A stretch of DNA of 8,129 bases from Pseudomonadota bacterium. Its GTDB lineage: Bacteria > Pseudomonadota > Gammaproteobacteria > Burkholderiales > Burkholderiaceae_B. The DNA lies in contig JAEYZR010000023.1 in assembly GCA_023427945.1 (NCBI GenBank), positions 1 to 8,129 on the forward strand. Reading direction: 5' to 3'. Positions 1-5,676 of this stretch are shown piece after piece. How positions within the stretch are numbered: position 1 is the first letter of the stretch; the number at the start of each line of letters is the position of its first letter. Below the pieces are notes generated by a model. The model did not search any database, was not told where the DNA came from, and worked only from the letters and a program-made list of their open reading frames with translations. Position numbers and translations under genes: made by a program.

Positions 1-906
1 ATTCAGAGTCTCGTTCGTACGACAGGTGTCGGTGTCCATTCGGGCCGGCGGGTTGAACTCACCCTGCGCCCGGCGCAGGCCAATACCGGAATCGTATTTC
101 ATCGGGTGGATTTGCCCGAAGTGGTCGACATTCCTGCGCATGCGCTGAACGTGGGCGACACGCGTCTCGCCTCCGTCCTGCAAAAGGGCAATGTGAGAGT
201 GTCGACAGTCGAACATCTCATGTCTGCCCTGGCAGGCCTGGGCATCGACAACCTGCACGTCGATCTGACTGCGGAAGAAGTACCCATCATGGACGGCAGT
301 GCCGCCACTTTTGTGTATTTGCTGCGCTCCGCCGGTATTCTCGAGCAAAACGCACCCAAGCAATTCATCCGGGTGACCAAGCCGATCGAGTACCGCGAGG
401 GTGAGGGCAAGCAGGAGAAATGGGCACGGCTCGAGCCGCATGAAGGTTATGCCTTTGCCTTTTCCATTGATTTTCATCATCCCGCCATCGATTCCACGGC
501 AAGTTTTGCAGAAGTCGATTTCGCCAAGCACTCCTACTCCAGCGAAATCGCTCGCGCCCGCACGTTCGGTTTCGTGAACGAAGTCGAGGCTTTGCGCGCG
601 ATGGGCCTGGCACGCGGCGGCAGTCTGGACAACGCCATCGTCATGGATGAGTACAGAGTGCTCAACAGCGACGGTCTGCGCTATGACGACGAGTTCGTCA
701 AACACAAGATTCTGGATGCCATCGGCGACCTGTATCTGCTGGGTAAGCCGCTGGTCGCACGCTACGTCGCATGCAAATCCGGCCATTACATGAACAACCA
801 GCTGGCGCGCGCCCTGTTGCAGCAACAGGATGCCTGGGAGTTTGTGACCTATGATTCCCTGGCCGACGCGCCGGCGGCATTCCGTCGCGAATGGGCGCTT
901 GCCTGA
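1..906 (+). CDS. lpxC: UDP-3-O-acyl-N-acetylglucosamine deacetylase LpxC (5' end cut off)
   Basis: LpxC is the zinc-dependent cytoplasmic deacetylase that performs the committed step of lipid A synthesis. The frame is open from base 1 (reads IQSLVRTTGVGVHSG) to the TGA at 904-906, giving 301 visible residues. Alignment from memory to E. coli LpxC suggests about six N-terminal residues lie before the window, for a normal total near 307. The STVEHL motif carries the first zinc histidine (visible residue 72). The KHKILDAIGD motif near the C-terminus carries the other zinc ligands (His and Asp). The MDGSA and HPAID segments and KSGH are also typical. An internal ATG at 106 is not the start, because the conserved N-terminal domain runs upstream of it. 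In related genomes lpxC closes the division/cell-wall (dcw) cluster after ftsZ, which would lie to the left. A strong terminator follows the stop. No anomaly seen. Confidence 0.97.
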   Translation: MQSLVRTTGVGVHSGRRVELTLRPAQANTGIVFHRVDLPEVVDIPAHALNVGDTRLASVLQKGNVRVSTVEHLMSALAGLGIDNLHVDLTAEEVPIMDGSAATFVYLLRSAGILEQNAPKQFIRVTKPIEYREGEGKQEKWARLEPHEGYAFAFSIDFHHPAIDSTASFAEVDFAKHSYSSEIARARTFGFVNEVEALRAMGLARGGSLDNAIVMDEYRVLNSDGLRYDDEFVKHKILDAIGDLYLLGKPLVARYVACKSGHYMNNQLARALLQQQDAWEFVTYDSLADAPAAFRREWALA

Positions 907-929
907 GCGGAAAACATCAATGGAATGGC

Positions 930-961
930 AAATCGGCGCGATCGGCGCCGATTTCGTTTTT
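930..961 (+). terminator. Rho-independent terminator after lpxC
   Basis: A perfect 10-bp stem, AAATCGGCGC (930-939) with GCGCCGATTT (945-954), encloses the 5-base loop GATCG and is followed by CG and five T (957-961). It begins 24 bases after the lpxC stop. On the opposite strand the stem is not followed by a T run, so it should act mainly on rightward transcription, protecting the facing dciA-type gene from lpxC read-through. Confidence 0.88.
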
Positions 962-1013
962 GATGCCTCCTGCAGTATGCGGTAGTGGCCGGAGGGTAGT
1001 TACAAAAAGGTGG

Positions 1014-1493
1014 TCAGGGTGCCTTATGGTGTGCCAACAGCTTCGCTACAGCTTCTGCCAGCGGACCTGGGCGTAAGGCACCATGCAGGGCCTGGAAAGC
1101 ATCCAGGGCGGCGTTGTCCAGTGGCTGGGCTTCTTTGAGCGCAGGGGGCGTTCGCTGACCCAGGGTCTGCAAGCCGCCAGACACCGTGACATCGATGGTG
1201 TCCAGCTTCCAGCCCCTATCAGAAAGGGAGCGGCCGATGCTGGGCCCGAGCTGGCGCAATTTGGCGGCGTGGGCCGGTGTAGGAACTGCCAGTTGCAAAC
1301 GTTGTCCATCAATCTTGCAAACGCGGCACGCCCCGGCAAGTACGGCAGGCAGTACCTCGGAAAGTGCCTGTTGAAGTTGTAGATGTCGTCGCGCAGTCGC
1401 CAGCACGCCTGCGCCGCGCGTGTCGTGCCCCAGCCATGTCATGGCTGTGCTGTCAGTTTGTCTCGCCTTGCGAGGCGGCCGGTAAGGTTTCAT
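1014..1493 (-). CDS. dciA: DUF721 family protein, DciA-type replicative helicase loader
   Basis: This 159-residue protein reads from an ATG at 1493 (MKPYRPPRKARQTDS) to a TGA at 1014-1016. The core (about residues 30-100: ARRHLQLQQALSEVLPAVLAG, then CRVCKIDGQRLQLAVPTPAHAAKLRQLGPSI) has the DUF721 pattern of a short helix, a buried strand pair and a 'sp.hAakLR.l.p.i' helix. DciA proteins of this family bind and help load the DnaB helicase at replication origins in bacteria lacking DnaC or DnaI. The location between lpxC and secA matches the P. aeruginosa dciA locus as I recall it, which supports the symbol. A longer frame runs upstream to 1676, but that part overlaps the M23 gene antisense and lacks family features, so I chose the 1493 start. 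No clear Shine-Dalgarno sequence precedes it. The C-terminal third is alanine- and leucine-rich and less diagnostic. DUF721 membership is confident; the loading role is inferred from the family. Confidence 0.82.
   Translation of the reverse strand: MKPYRPPRKARQTDSTAMTWLGHDTRGAGVLATARRHLQLQQALSEVLPAVLAGACRVCKIDGQRLQLAVPTPAHAAKLRQLGPSIGRSLSDRGWKLDTIDVTVSGGLQTLGQRTPPALKEAQPLDNAALDAFQALHGALRPGPLAEAVAKLLAHHKAP
1431..1447. repeat. 17-bp palindrome inside the 5' part of the dciA-type gene
   Basis: CAGCCATG (1431-1438) and CATGGCTG (1440-1447) form a perfect 8-bp inverted repeat around one central T. It lies within dciA codons near Met18 and about 72 bases upstream of the M23 gene start, where an operator for the divergent gene could sit. 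The symmetry is a plain fact; any binding role is conjecture. One such repeat could occur by chance in 8 kb. Confidence 0.4.
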
Positions 1494-1507
1494 ACCGTAC
1501 ACATTAC

Positions 1508-1511
1508 AGGA
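1508..1511 (+). promoter_or_regulatory. Ribosome-binding site supporting the TTG start of the M23 gene
   Basis: AGGA lies 7 bases before the TTG at 1519. The frame is closed by a TAA at 1483-1485 and contains no ATG or GTG between that stop and the hydrophobic N-terminal segment. The TTG with this Shine-Dalgarno-like sequence is therefore the most economical start. Confidence 0.45.
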
Positions 1512-1518
1512 TTCAGGT

Positions 1519-2637
1519 TTGAAAGTCGTTTTAACGCGTAGCCCGTTGGGTGAGTCAAAGGCAATTGCTGTACCTGGCTTTGTTTTCGTAGCCTTTTCTC
1601 TCGTTCTTTTGTTGCTGGCCGGATGTGTCGGCGCCATCTGGCAGGAAGCCCGAGGTGCCGAAGGCGGGACCACCATCGGTCGAATGGTGTCGTCATTGCG
1701 TGCCGTGACGGTTGCCGAGGCGTCCGTCGGCGTCGCGAAGGCCCATCAGTCGGCGCTGGACAACGCCCTGTCCGCGGCCACGCAGTCCGAGGGGGCGCGC
1801 GAGAATGACTACCTGCGGGAGAACCTCGCGCTGCTCGCCCGGCGCACCGGCGCACTGCAGGCGCAACTCGTGACGTTGGACAGTCTGAATCAGCGGCTCA
1901 TCACGCTGGTCAGCCAGGGCTCAGTGCCGTTGCAGGAAAATGCTGCCGGTGGGCTCGATGCGCTGGCCAAGGCGGCTATCCCGGCGGTGGCTTCTGCGCA
2001 AACCCCTTCGACCATAGCCGCCGTGGCTCGGCTCGGCGAACTGTCTTCGCCCGACAGCATGAGCGTCCTGGGCACGCCCACTGCACAGGATCTCGGGCGT
2101 CAGCTCGATGTCTTGCAGATCGACCTGACGCAGCGCGCCGAAATGCTCACGGCACTCGATACCCGTTTGACCCAGCGCTCCGGCCACGCCTTGCGCTGGC
2201 CAACCCTTTCCCCCGTCAGCGACTATCCCTATCTGAGCTCTTCCTACGGCTGGCGCCGGCATCCCGTCACGGGTCGCCAGGCCATGCACGAAGGGCTGGA
2301 CTTCGCCGCTCCCGTGGGCACACGCATCAGCGCCGCGGCGGGTGGTGTCGTCACCGAGGCACGCTATGTCAATGGATACGGCAACCTGGTGGAAATCGAT
2401 CATGGGGATGGGTTGATCACACGCTACGCGCATGCGTCGCGTCTGCACGTCAAGCAGGGGGATATCGTGAAGCCAGGGCAGCGGGTTGCCTCGGTAGGCT
2501 CGTCTGGCCAGTCCACGGGGCCGCACCTGCATTTCGAAATCAGGCTCGCTGGCCAGCCGCTCGATCCGCGCCTGTTCCTGCCCCGCGTGCTGCCTGGCGC
2601 AGGGACGTTCGCCAGCGCCGGTCAGGATGCCGGTTAG
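1519..2637 (+). CDS. Membrane-anchored M23 family metallopeptidase (LytM domain)
   Basis: This 372-residue protein is predicted to act on peptidoglycan cross-links or peptide bridges in the periplasm. A short basic N-terminus is followed by one hydrophobic segment (about residues 19-41), then two coiled-coil-like stretches (about 84-132 and 188-221). A C-terminal LytM/M23 domain follows (about 240-355). The zinc/catalytic pattern is complete: His257 and Asp261 in MHEGLDF, His305 in RYAHASRL, and HLHFE (336-340) supplying the final HxH histidines. An intact site argues for a real hydrolase rather than an EnvC/NlpD-type activator, although coiled-coil M23 proteins can do either. The start is a TTG. 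The hydrophobic segment contains LAGC (33-36), a lipobox-like sequence, so the protein could be a lipoprotein instead of a single-pass membrane protein. It lies 130 bp upstream of secA on the same strand. I recall a similar M23 gene at this site in other proteobacteria. Confidence 0.9.
   Translation: MKVVLTRSPLGESKAIAVPGFVFVAFSLVLLLLAGCVGAIWQEARGAEGGTTIGRMVSSLRAVTVAEASVGVAKAHQSALDNALSAATQSEGARENDYLRENLALLARRTGALQAQLVTLDSLNQRLITLVSQGSVPLQENAAGGLDALAKAAIPAVASAQTPSTIAAVARLGELSSPDSMSVLGTPTAQDLGRQLDVLQIDLTQRAEMLTALDTRLTQRSGHALRWPTLSPVSDYPYLSSSYGWRRHPVTGRQAMHEGLDFAAPVGTRISAAAGGVVTEARYVNGYGNLVEIDHGDGLITRYAHASRLHVKQGDIVKPGQRVASVGSSGQSTGPHLHFEIRLAGQPLDPRLFLPRVLPGAGTFASAGQDAG
1530..1558 (-). promoter_or_regulatory. 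Possible sigma70 promoter for the dciA-type gene
   Basis: Read on the - strand, TTGACT (1558 to 1553, five of six matches to the -35 consensus) is followed after exactly 17 bases by GTTAAA (1535 to 1530, three of six matches to -10). Transcription would begin near 1523 and give a leader of about 30 bases before the ATG at 1493. The element lies inside the first codons of the M23 gene. The -10 box is poor, so this is only a candidate. Confidence 0.3.
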
Positions 2638-2767
2638 TATGGTCCGCACTAGCGCAGGTACGCGACTGCGTTAAACTGATTGATTATCGCGAGTCTTCTC
2701 GCTCAACTCTTTTATTCTTGGCGTGTTTGGTCCTTGCGGGGCCTGAGACGTACGGTCGAAAATTCGC
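2638..2767 (+). promoter_or_regulatory. secA leader / M23-secA intergenic region
   Basis: These 130 bases separate the M23 stop from the secA ATG. They are more AT-rich in the middle than the flanking genes. A small hairpin, GCGAG (2689-2693), loop TCTT, CTCGC (2698-2702), is followed eight bases later by a T-rich stretch (from 2710); it is too weak and too far from the T run to call a terminator. A TTGATT (2680-2685) could serve as a -35 box, but the base run 17 positions on (TCAACT) is a poor -10. No recognisable Shine-Dalgarno sequence precedes the secA ATG; the closest purine stretch is GGTCGAAAA. No SecM-like reading frame was seen. Confidence 0.3.
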
Positions 2768-5506
2768 ATGGTTTCTCTGCTCAAAAAACTGATAGGCAGC
2801 CGTAACGACCGGCTGCTCAAGCAACATCGCAAAATCGTCGCAAAGATAAGCGGGCATGAGTCGAAAATTGCCGCGTTGTCCGATGCTGAACTCAGCGCCA
2901 TGACGCAGCGTTTTCGCGAGCGCTTTCAAGGCGGCGAGTCGCTGGACGACTTGTTGCCCGAAGCCTTTGCCGTCGTACGCGAAGGTGGCAAGCGCGTCTT
3001 TGGGATGCGCCATTTCGACTCCCAGATGCTCGGGGGCATTTCCCTGCACCAGGGCAAGATCGCCGAGATGCGTACGGGTGAGGGCAAGACGCTCATGGCG
3101 ACTCTGCCGGTTTACCTGAACGCCATCGCCGGCAAGGGCGTGCACGTCGTGACGGTCAACGACTACCTGGCGCGCCGCGATGCTGAGTGGATGGGGCGCC
3201 TCTACAACTTCCTGGGCATGACGGTGGGAGTGGTTGTTCCCCAGCAGCCCAATGAAGAGAAAAAGAGCGCTTACGCTGCCGACATCACCTACGGCACGAA
3301 CAACGAGTTTGGCTTCGATTATCTTCGCGACAACATGGAATATCGCGTCGAGGATCGCCGCCAGCGCGGTTTGAACTACGCCATCGTCGACGAAGTGGAC
3401 TCCATTCTGATCGATGAGGCGCGCACCCCGCTCATCATTTCAGGCCAGGCAGAGGACCACACCGAACTTTATATCCGCATGAATGCGGTGCCGCCATTGC
3501 TCAAGCGCATGGCGTCCGAGCCCAAACAGCACGAGCCGGAACCCGAGGGTGATTTCTGGGGCGATGAAAAGAGCCAGCAGGTGCATCTTTCCGAGGCGGG
3601 CCACGTCAACGCCGAGGCCATTCTGACGCGCGTCGGATTGCTGCCTGAAGGTGAGTCGCTCTACGATCCGCGCCATATTGCCCTGATGCACCACCTGATG
3701 GTGTCCCTGCGAGCGGCCAACCTGTTTTTCCGCGACCAGCAGTATGTCGTGCAGGATGGCGAAGTCGTGATCGTCGACGAATTCACGGGTCGGCTGATGG
3801 TGGGACGCCGGTGGTCCGATGGGTTGCACCAGGCCGTCGAGGCGAAGGAAGGCGTGAAGATCCAGCACGAGAACCAGACGCTGGCATCCATCACGTTCCA
3901 GAACTATTTCCGCATGTACGGCAAGTTGGCGGGCATGACCGGTACGGCAGATACCGAAGCCTATGAGTTCCAGGAAATCTACACCCTGGAAACCATCATC
4001 ATCCCCACCAACAAGCCGATGATTCGCAAGGATCAAAACGATCAGGTCTTCAAGACGACCGAAGAGAAGTACAACGCGATTCTGGAAGATATCCGCGATT
4101 GCCACCAGCGGGGCCAACCCGTGCTCGTGGGCACCACCAGTATCGAAAACTCCGAATTGCTTGCCGGTCTGCTGATCAAGGCGAAGTTGCCTCACGAGGT
4201 GCTCAACGCCAAGCAGCATGCCCGCGAAGCCGAGATCGTGGCCGAGGCCGGCAAGGCCGGCCACATCACGATTGCGACCAACATGGCAGGTCGGGGAACC
4301 GACATCGTGCTGGGCGGCAGCCTGGAAAAGCAGATCGAGTCCATCCGGGCCGACGACGCACTGTCGGCCGAGCAGAAAGAAGCCAACGTCGCTGCCATCC
4401 GCGAGGCCTGGAAGCCTGCCAACCTGCAGGTCAAGGAGGCGGGCGGCTTGCGCATCATCGGCACCGAGCGCCACGAATCGCGTCGTATCGACAACCAGTT
4501 GCGCGGCCGTGCGGGCCGTCAGGGCGATCCTGGCTCCACCCGGTTCTATCTGTCGCTGGAAGACTCGCTCATGCGGATCTTCGCAGGCGATCGTGTTCGC
4601 TCGATCATGGATCGGCTCAAGCTTCCCGAGGGTGAGCCGATCGAGGCAGGCATGGTGTCGCGTTCCATCGAAACGGCGCAACGCAAGGTGGAAGCACGCA
4701 ACTTCGACATGCGCAAGCAACTGCTCGAATACGATGACGTCGCCAACGATCAACGCAAGGTGATCTACGCTCAGCGCAATGAAGTGCTCGAGGCGAACGA
4801 TATCAGCAGCACGATCGACAATCTGCGCGAGGCGACGCTGACCGAACTGTTCCGCATGTATATTCCACAGGAGTCGATGGAAGAGCAGTGGGATCTGACG
4901 ACACTGCAAAATACATTGCAGGCGGATTGGCAGCTTGATCTGCCGCTGACGCAGATGATCGAGAAAGAGCCTAACCTCGGTGAGGAAGGTTTGCTCGAAA
5001 TCGTGCTGCAGGCGGCACGCGACGTCTACCAGAACAAGGGTGTGCTCGTTGGGCAGGAAGCCTGGCAGCAGTTCGAGCGCTCGGTCATGCTCCAGTCGAT
5101 CGACACCCACTGGCGCGAGCATCTCTCTTCGCTGGATTATCTGCGTCAGGGTATTCATCTGCGCGGTTATGCGCAGAAAAATCCCAAGCAGGAGTACAAG
5201 CGCGAGGCTTTTGAGCTGTTCTCGGGCATGCTGGACCGGATTCGCAGCGATGTGGTTCGTTTGCTCTTGACCGTGCGTGTGCAGTCGCCCGAGCAGGTCG
5301 AGCAGGCAGCGCAGGCCGAGGCGCAGTCCCAGGTGCAGAACGTTCAGTACCACCACTCGGATTACGATGAGGCGCTGGCCGAAAGCGAATCCCGTCCCGC
5401 CAAGGACGAGCCGGTGCGCAATGTCCTGCCCAAGGTGGGCCGCAACGACCCTTGCCCCTGCGGTAGCGGTAAGAAGTACAAGGCCTGCCACGGCAAACTG
5501 GTCTGA
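2768..5506 (+). CDS. secA: Preprotein translocase ATPase SecA
   Basis: SecA is the cytoplasmic motor that drives unfolded preproteins through the SecYEG channel using ATP. The gene is complete at 912 residues, the usual length. The N-terminus (MVSLLKKLIGSRNDR) matches the family start, fixing the ATG at 2768. Walker A is TGEGKT (103-108) and the Walker B/DEAD-type motif is DEVDSILIDEARTP (208-221). The preprotein cross-linking region follows (about 225-370), including YVVQDGEVVIVDEFTGR. The second helicase domain carries VGTTSIENSE, ATNMAGRGTDIVLGG (503-517) and QLRGRAGRQGD (577-587). The helical scaffold includes EYDDVANDQRKVIY and DTHWREHLSSLDYLRQGIHLRGYAQ. The C-terminal SEC-C zinc motif is intact: Cys896, Cys898, Cys907, His908, which binds SecB and phospholipid. 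A variable linker (about 837-885) precedes it. All motifs are normal, so this is the housekeeping copy rather than SecA2. No clear Shine-Dalgarno sequence precedes the start, and no good terminator follows the TGA. Confidence 0.99.
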   Translation: MVSLLKKLIGSRNDRLLKQHRKIVAKISGHESKIAALSDAELSAMTQRFRERFQGGESLDDLLPEAFAVVREGGKRVFGMRHFDSQMLGGISLHQGKIAEMRTGEGKTLMATLPVYLNAIAGKGVHVVTVNDYLARRDAEWMGRLYNFLGMTVGVVVPQQPNEEKKSAYAADITYGTNNEFGFDYLRDNMEYRVEDRRQRGLNYAIVDEVDSILIDEARTPLIISGQAEDHTELYIRMNAVPPLLKRMASEPKQHEPEPEGDFWGDEKSQQVHLSEAGHVNAEAILTRVGLLPEGESLYDPRHIALMHHLMVSLRAANLFFRDQQYVVQDGEVVIVDEFTGRLMVGRRWSDGLHQAVEAKEGVKIQHENQTLASITFQNYFRMYGKLAGMTGTADTEAYEFQEIYTLETIIIPTNKPMIRKDQNDQVFKTTEEKYNAILEDIRDCHQRGQPVLVGTTSIENSELLAGLLIKAKLPHEVLNAKQHAREAEIVAEAGKAGHITIATNMAGRGTDIVLGGSLEKQIESIRADDALSAEQKEANVAAIREAWKPANLQVKEAGGLRIIGTERHESRRIDNQLRGRAGRQGDPGSTRFYLSLEDSLMRIFAGDRVRSIMDRLKLPEGEPIEAGMVSRSIETAQRKVEARNFDMRKQLLEYDDVANDQRKVIYAQRNEVLEANDISSTIDNLREATLTELFRMYIPQESMEEQWDLTTLQNTLQADWQLDLPLTQMIEKEPNLGEEGLLEIVLQAARDVYQNKGVLVGQEAWQQFERSVMLQSIDTHWREHLSSLDYLRQGIHLRGYAQKNPKQEYKREAFELFSGMLDRIRSDVVRLLLTVRVQSPEQVEQAAQAEAQSQVQNVQYHHSDYDEALAESESRPAKDEPVRNVLPKVGRNDPCPCGSGKKYKACHGKLV

Positions 5507-5676
5507 TCGTTTGTTGCCGGTGCCTGTTGTGTCAGCAATGCAGGCTCGTATGGGCATCGGGGGCGCCGCAGGCGCGGCAATCTCCCGGTCGTCCAGGCGG
5601 CACGTCGATTACAAATGATGCAAGAGAGAGCAATTGATGGCAATATTGGGTTCTTCATTACTTCAGTCCTGATCCC
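5507..5676 (+). other. Intergenic region between secA and the PAS-GGDEF-EAL gene
   Basis: The left part is GC-rich and holds a weak hairpin, GCCGC (5565-5569), loop AGGC, GCGGC (5574-5578), without a T run, so no convincing secA terminator is present. The right part (5605-5676) is AT-rich and holds a weak -10-like TACAAA (5610-5615) with no matching -35. It also contains a short reading frame at 5637-5672, described separately. The signalling gene probably has its own promoter or is reached by read-through from secA; the sequence does not settle which. Confidence 0.4.
5637..5672 (+). CDS. Possible 11-codon leader peptide (MAILGSSLLQS)
   Basis: An ATG at 5637 opens an 11-codon frame ending in a TGA at 5670-5672. 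Six bases before the ATG is the purine run AAGAGAGAG (5622-5630), the best ribosome-binding candidate in this intergenic region. The stop is four bases upstream of the ATG of the PAS-GGDEF-EAL gene, which itself is preceded by pyrimidine-rich sequence without a Shine-Dalgarno match. This arrangement suits translational coupling or an upstream reading frame that controls the downstream gene. The frame is too short to judge by coding bias and could be coincidental. Confidence 0.3.
   Translation: MAILGSSLLQS

Noticed and set aside
1464..1477. Small hairpin CGCCT-TGCG-AGGCG upstream of the M23 gene
   Set aside because: Only five base pairs, located inside dciA coding sequence in GC-rich DNA and without a T run. 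It is expected by chance.
1494..1676. Upstream extension of the dciA-type frame (61 extra codons)
   Set aside because: It overlaps the N-terminus of the M23 gene antisense, lacks DUF721 similarity, and would leave the better-fitting start at 1493 internal.
1921..2649. A 242-codon open frame on the - strand antisense to the M23 gene
   Set aside because: No family features are seen, and it overlaps the coding frame that carries all the M23 catalytic residues. High GC content makes long antisense frames common.
3440..5557. A 705-codon open frame on the - strand lying antisense to secA
   Set aside because: It has no recognisable domain, and its residues follow from the GC-rich codon positions of secA read backward. 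SecA is complete and fully motif-bearing on the + strand, so this is a shadow frame.
5565..5578. Hairpin GCCGC-AGGC-GCGGC after secA as a terminator
   Set aside because: The stem is short and is followed by AATCTCC rather than a T run, so it does not qualify as an intrinsic terminator.
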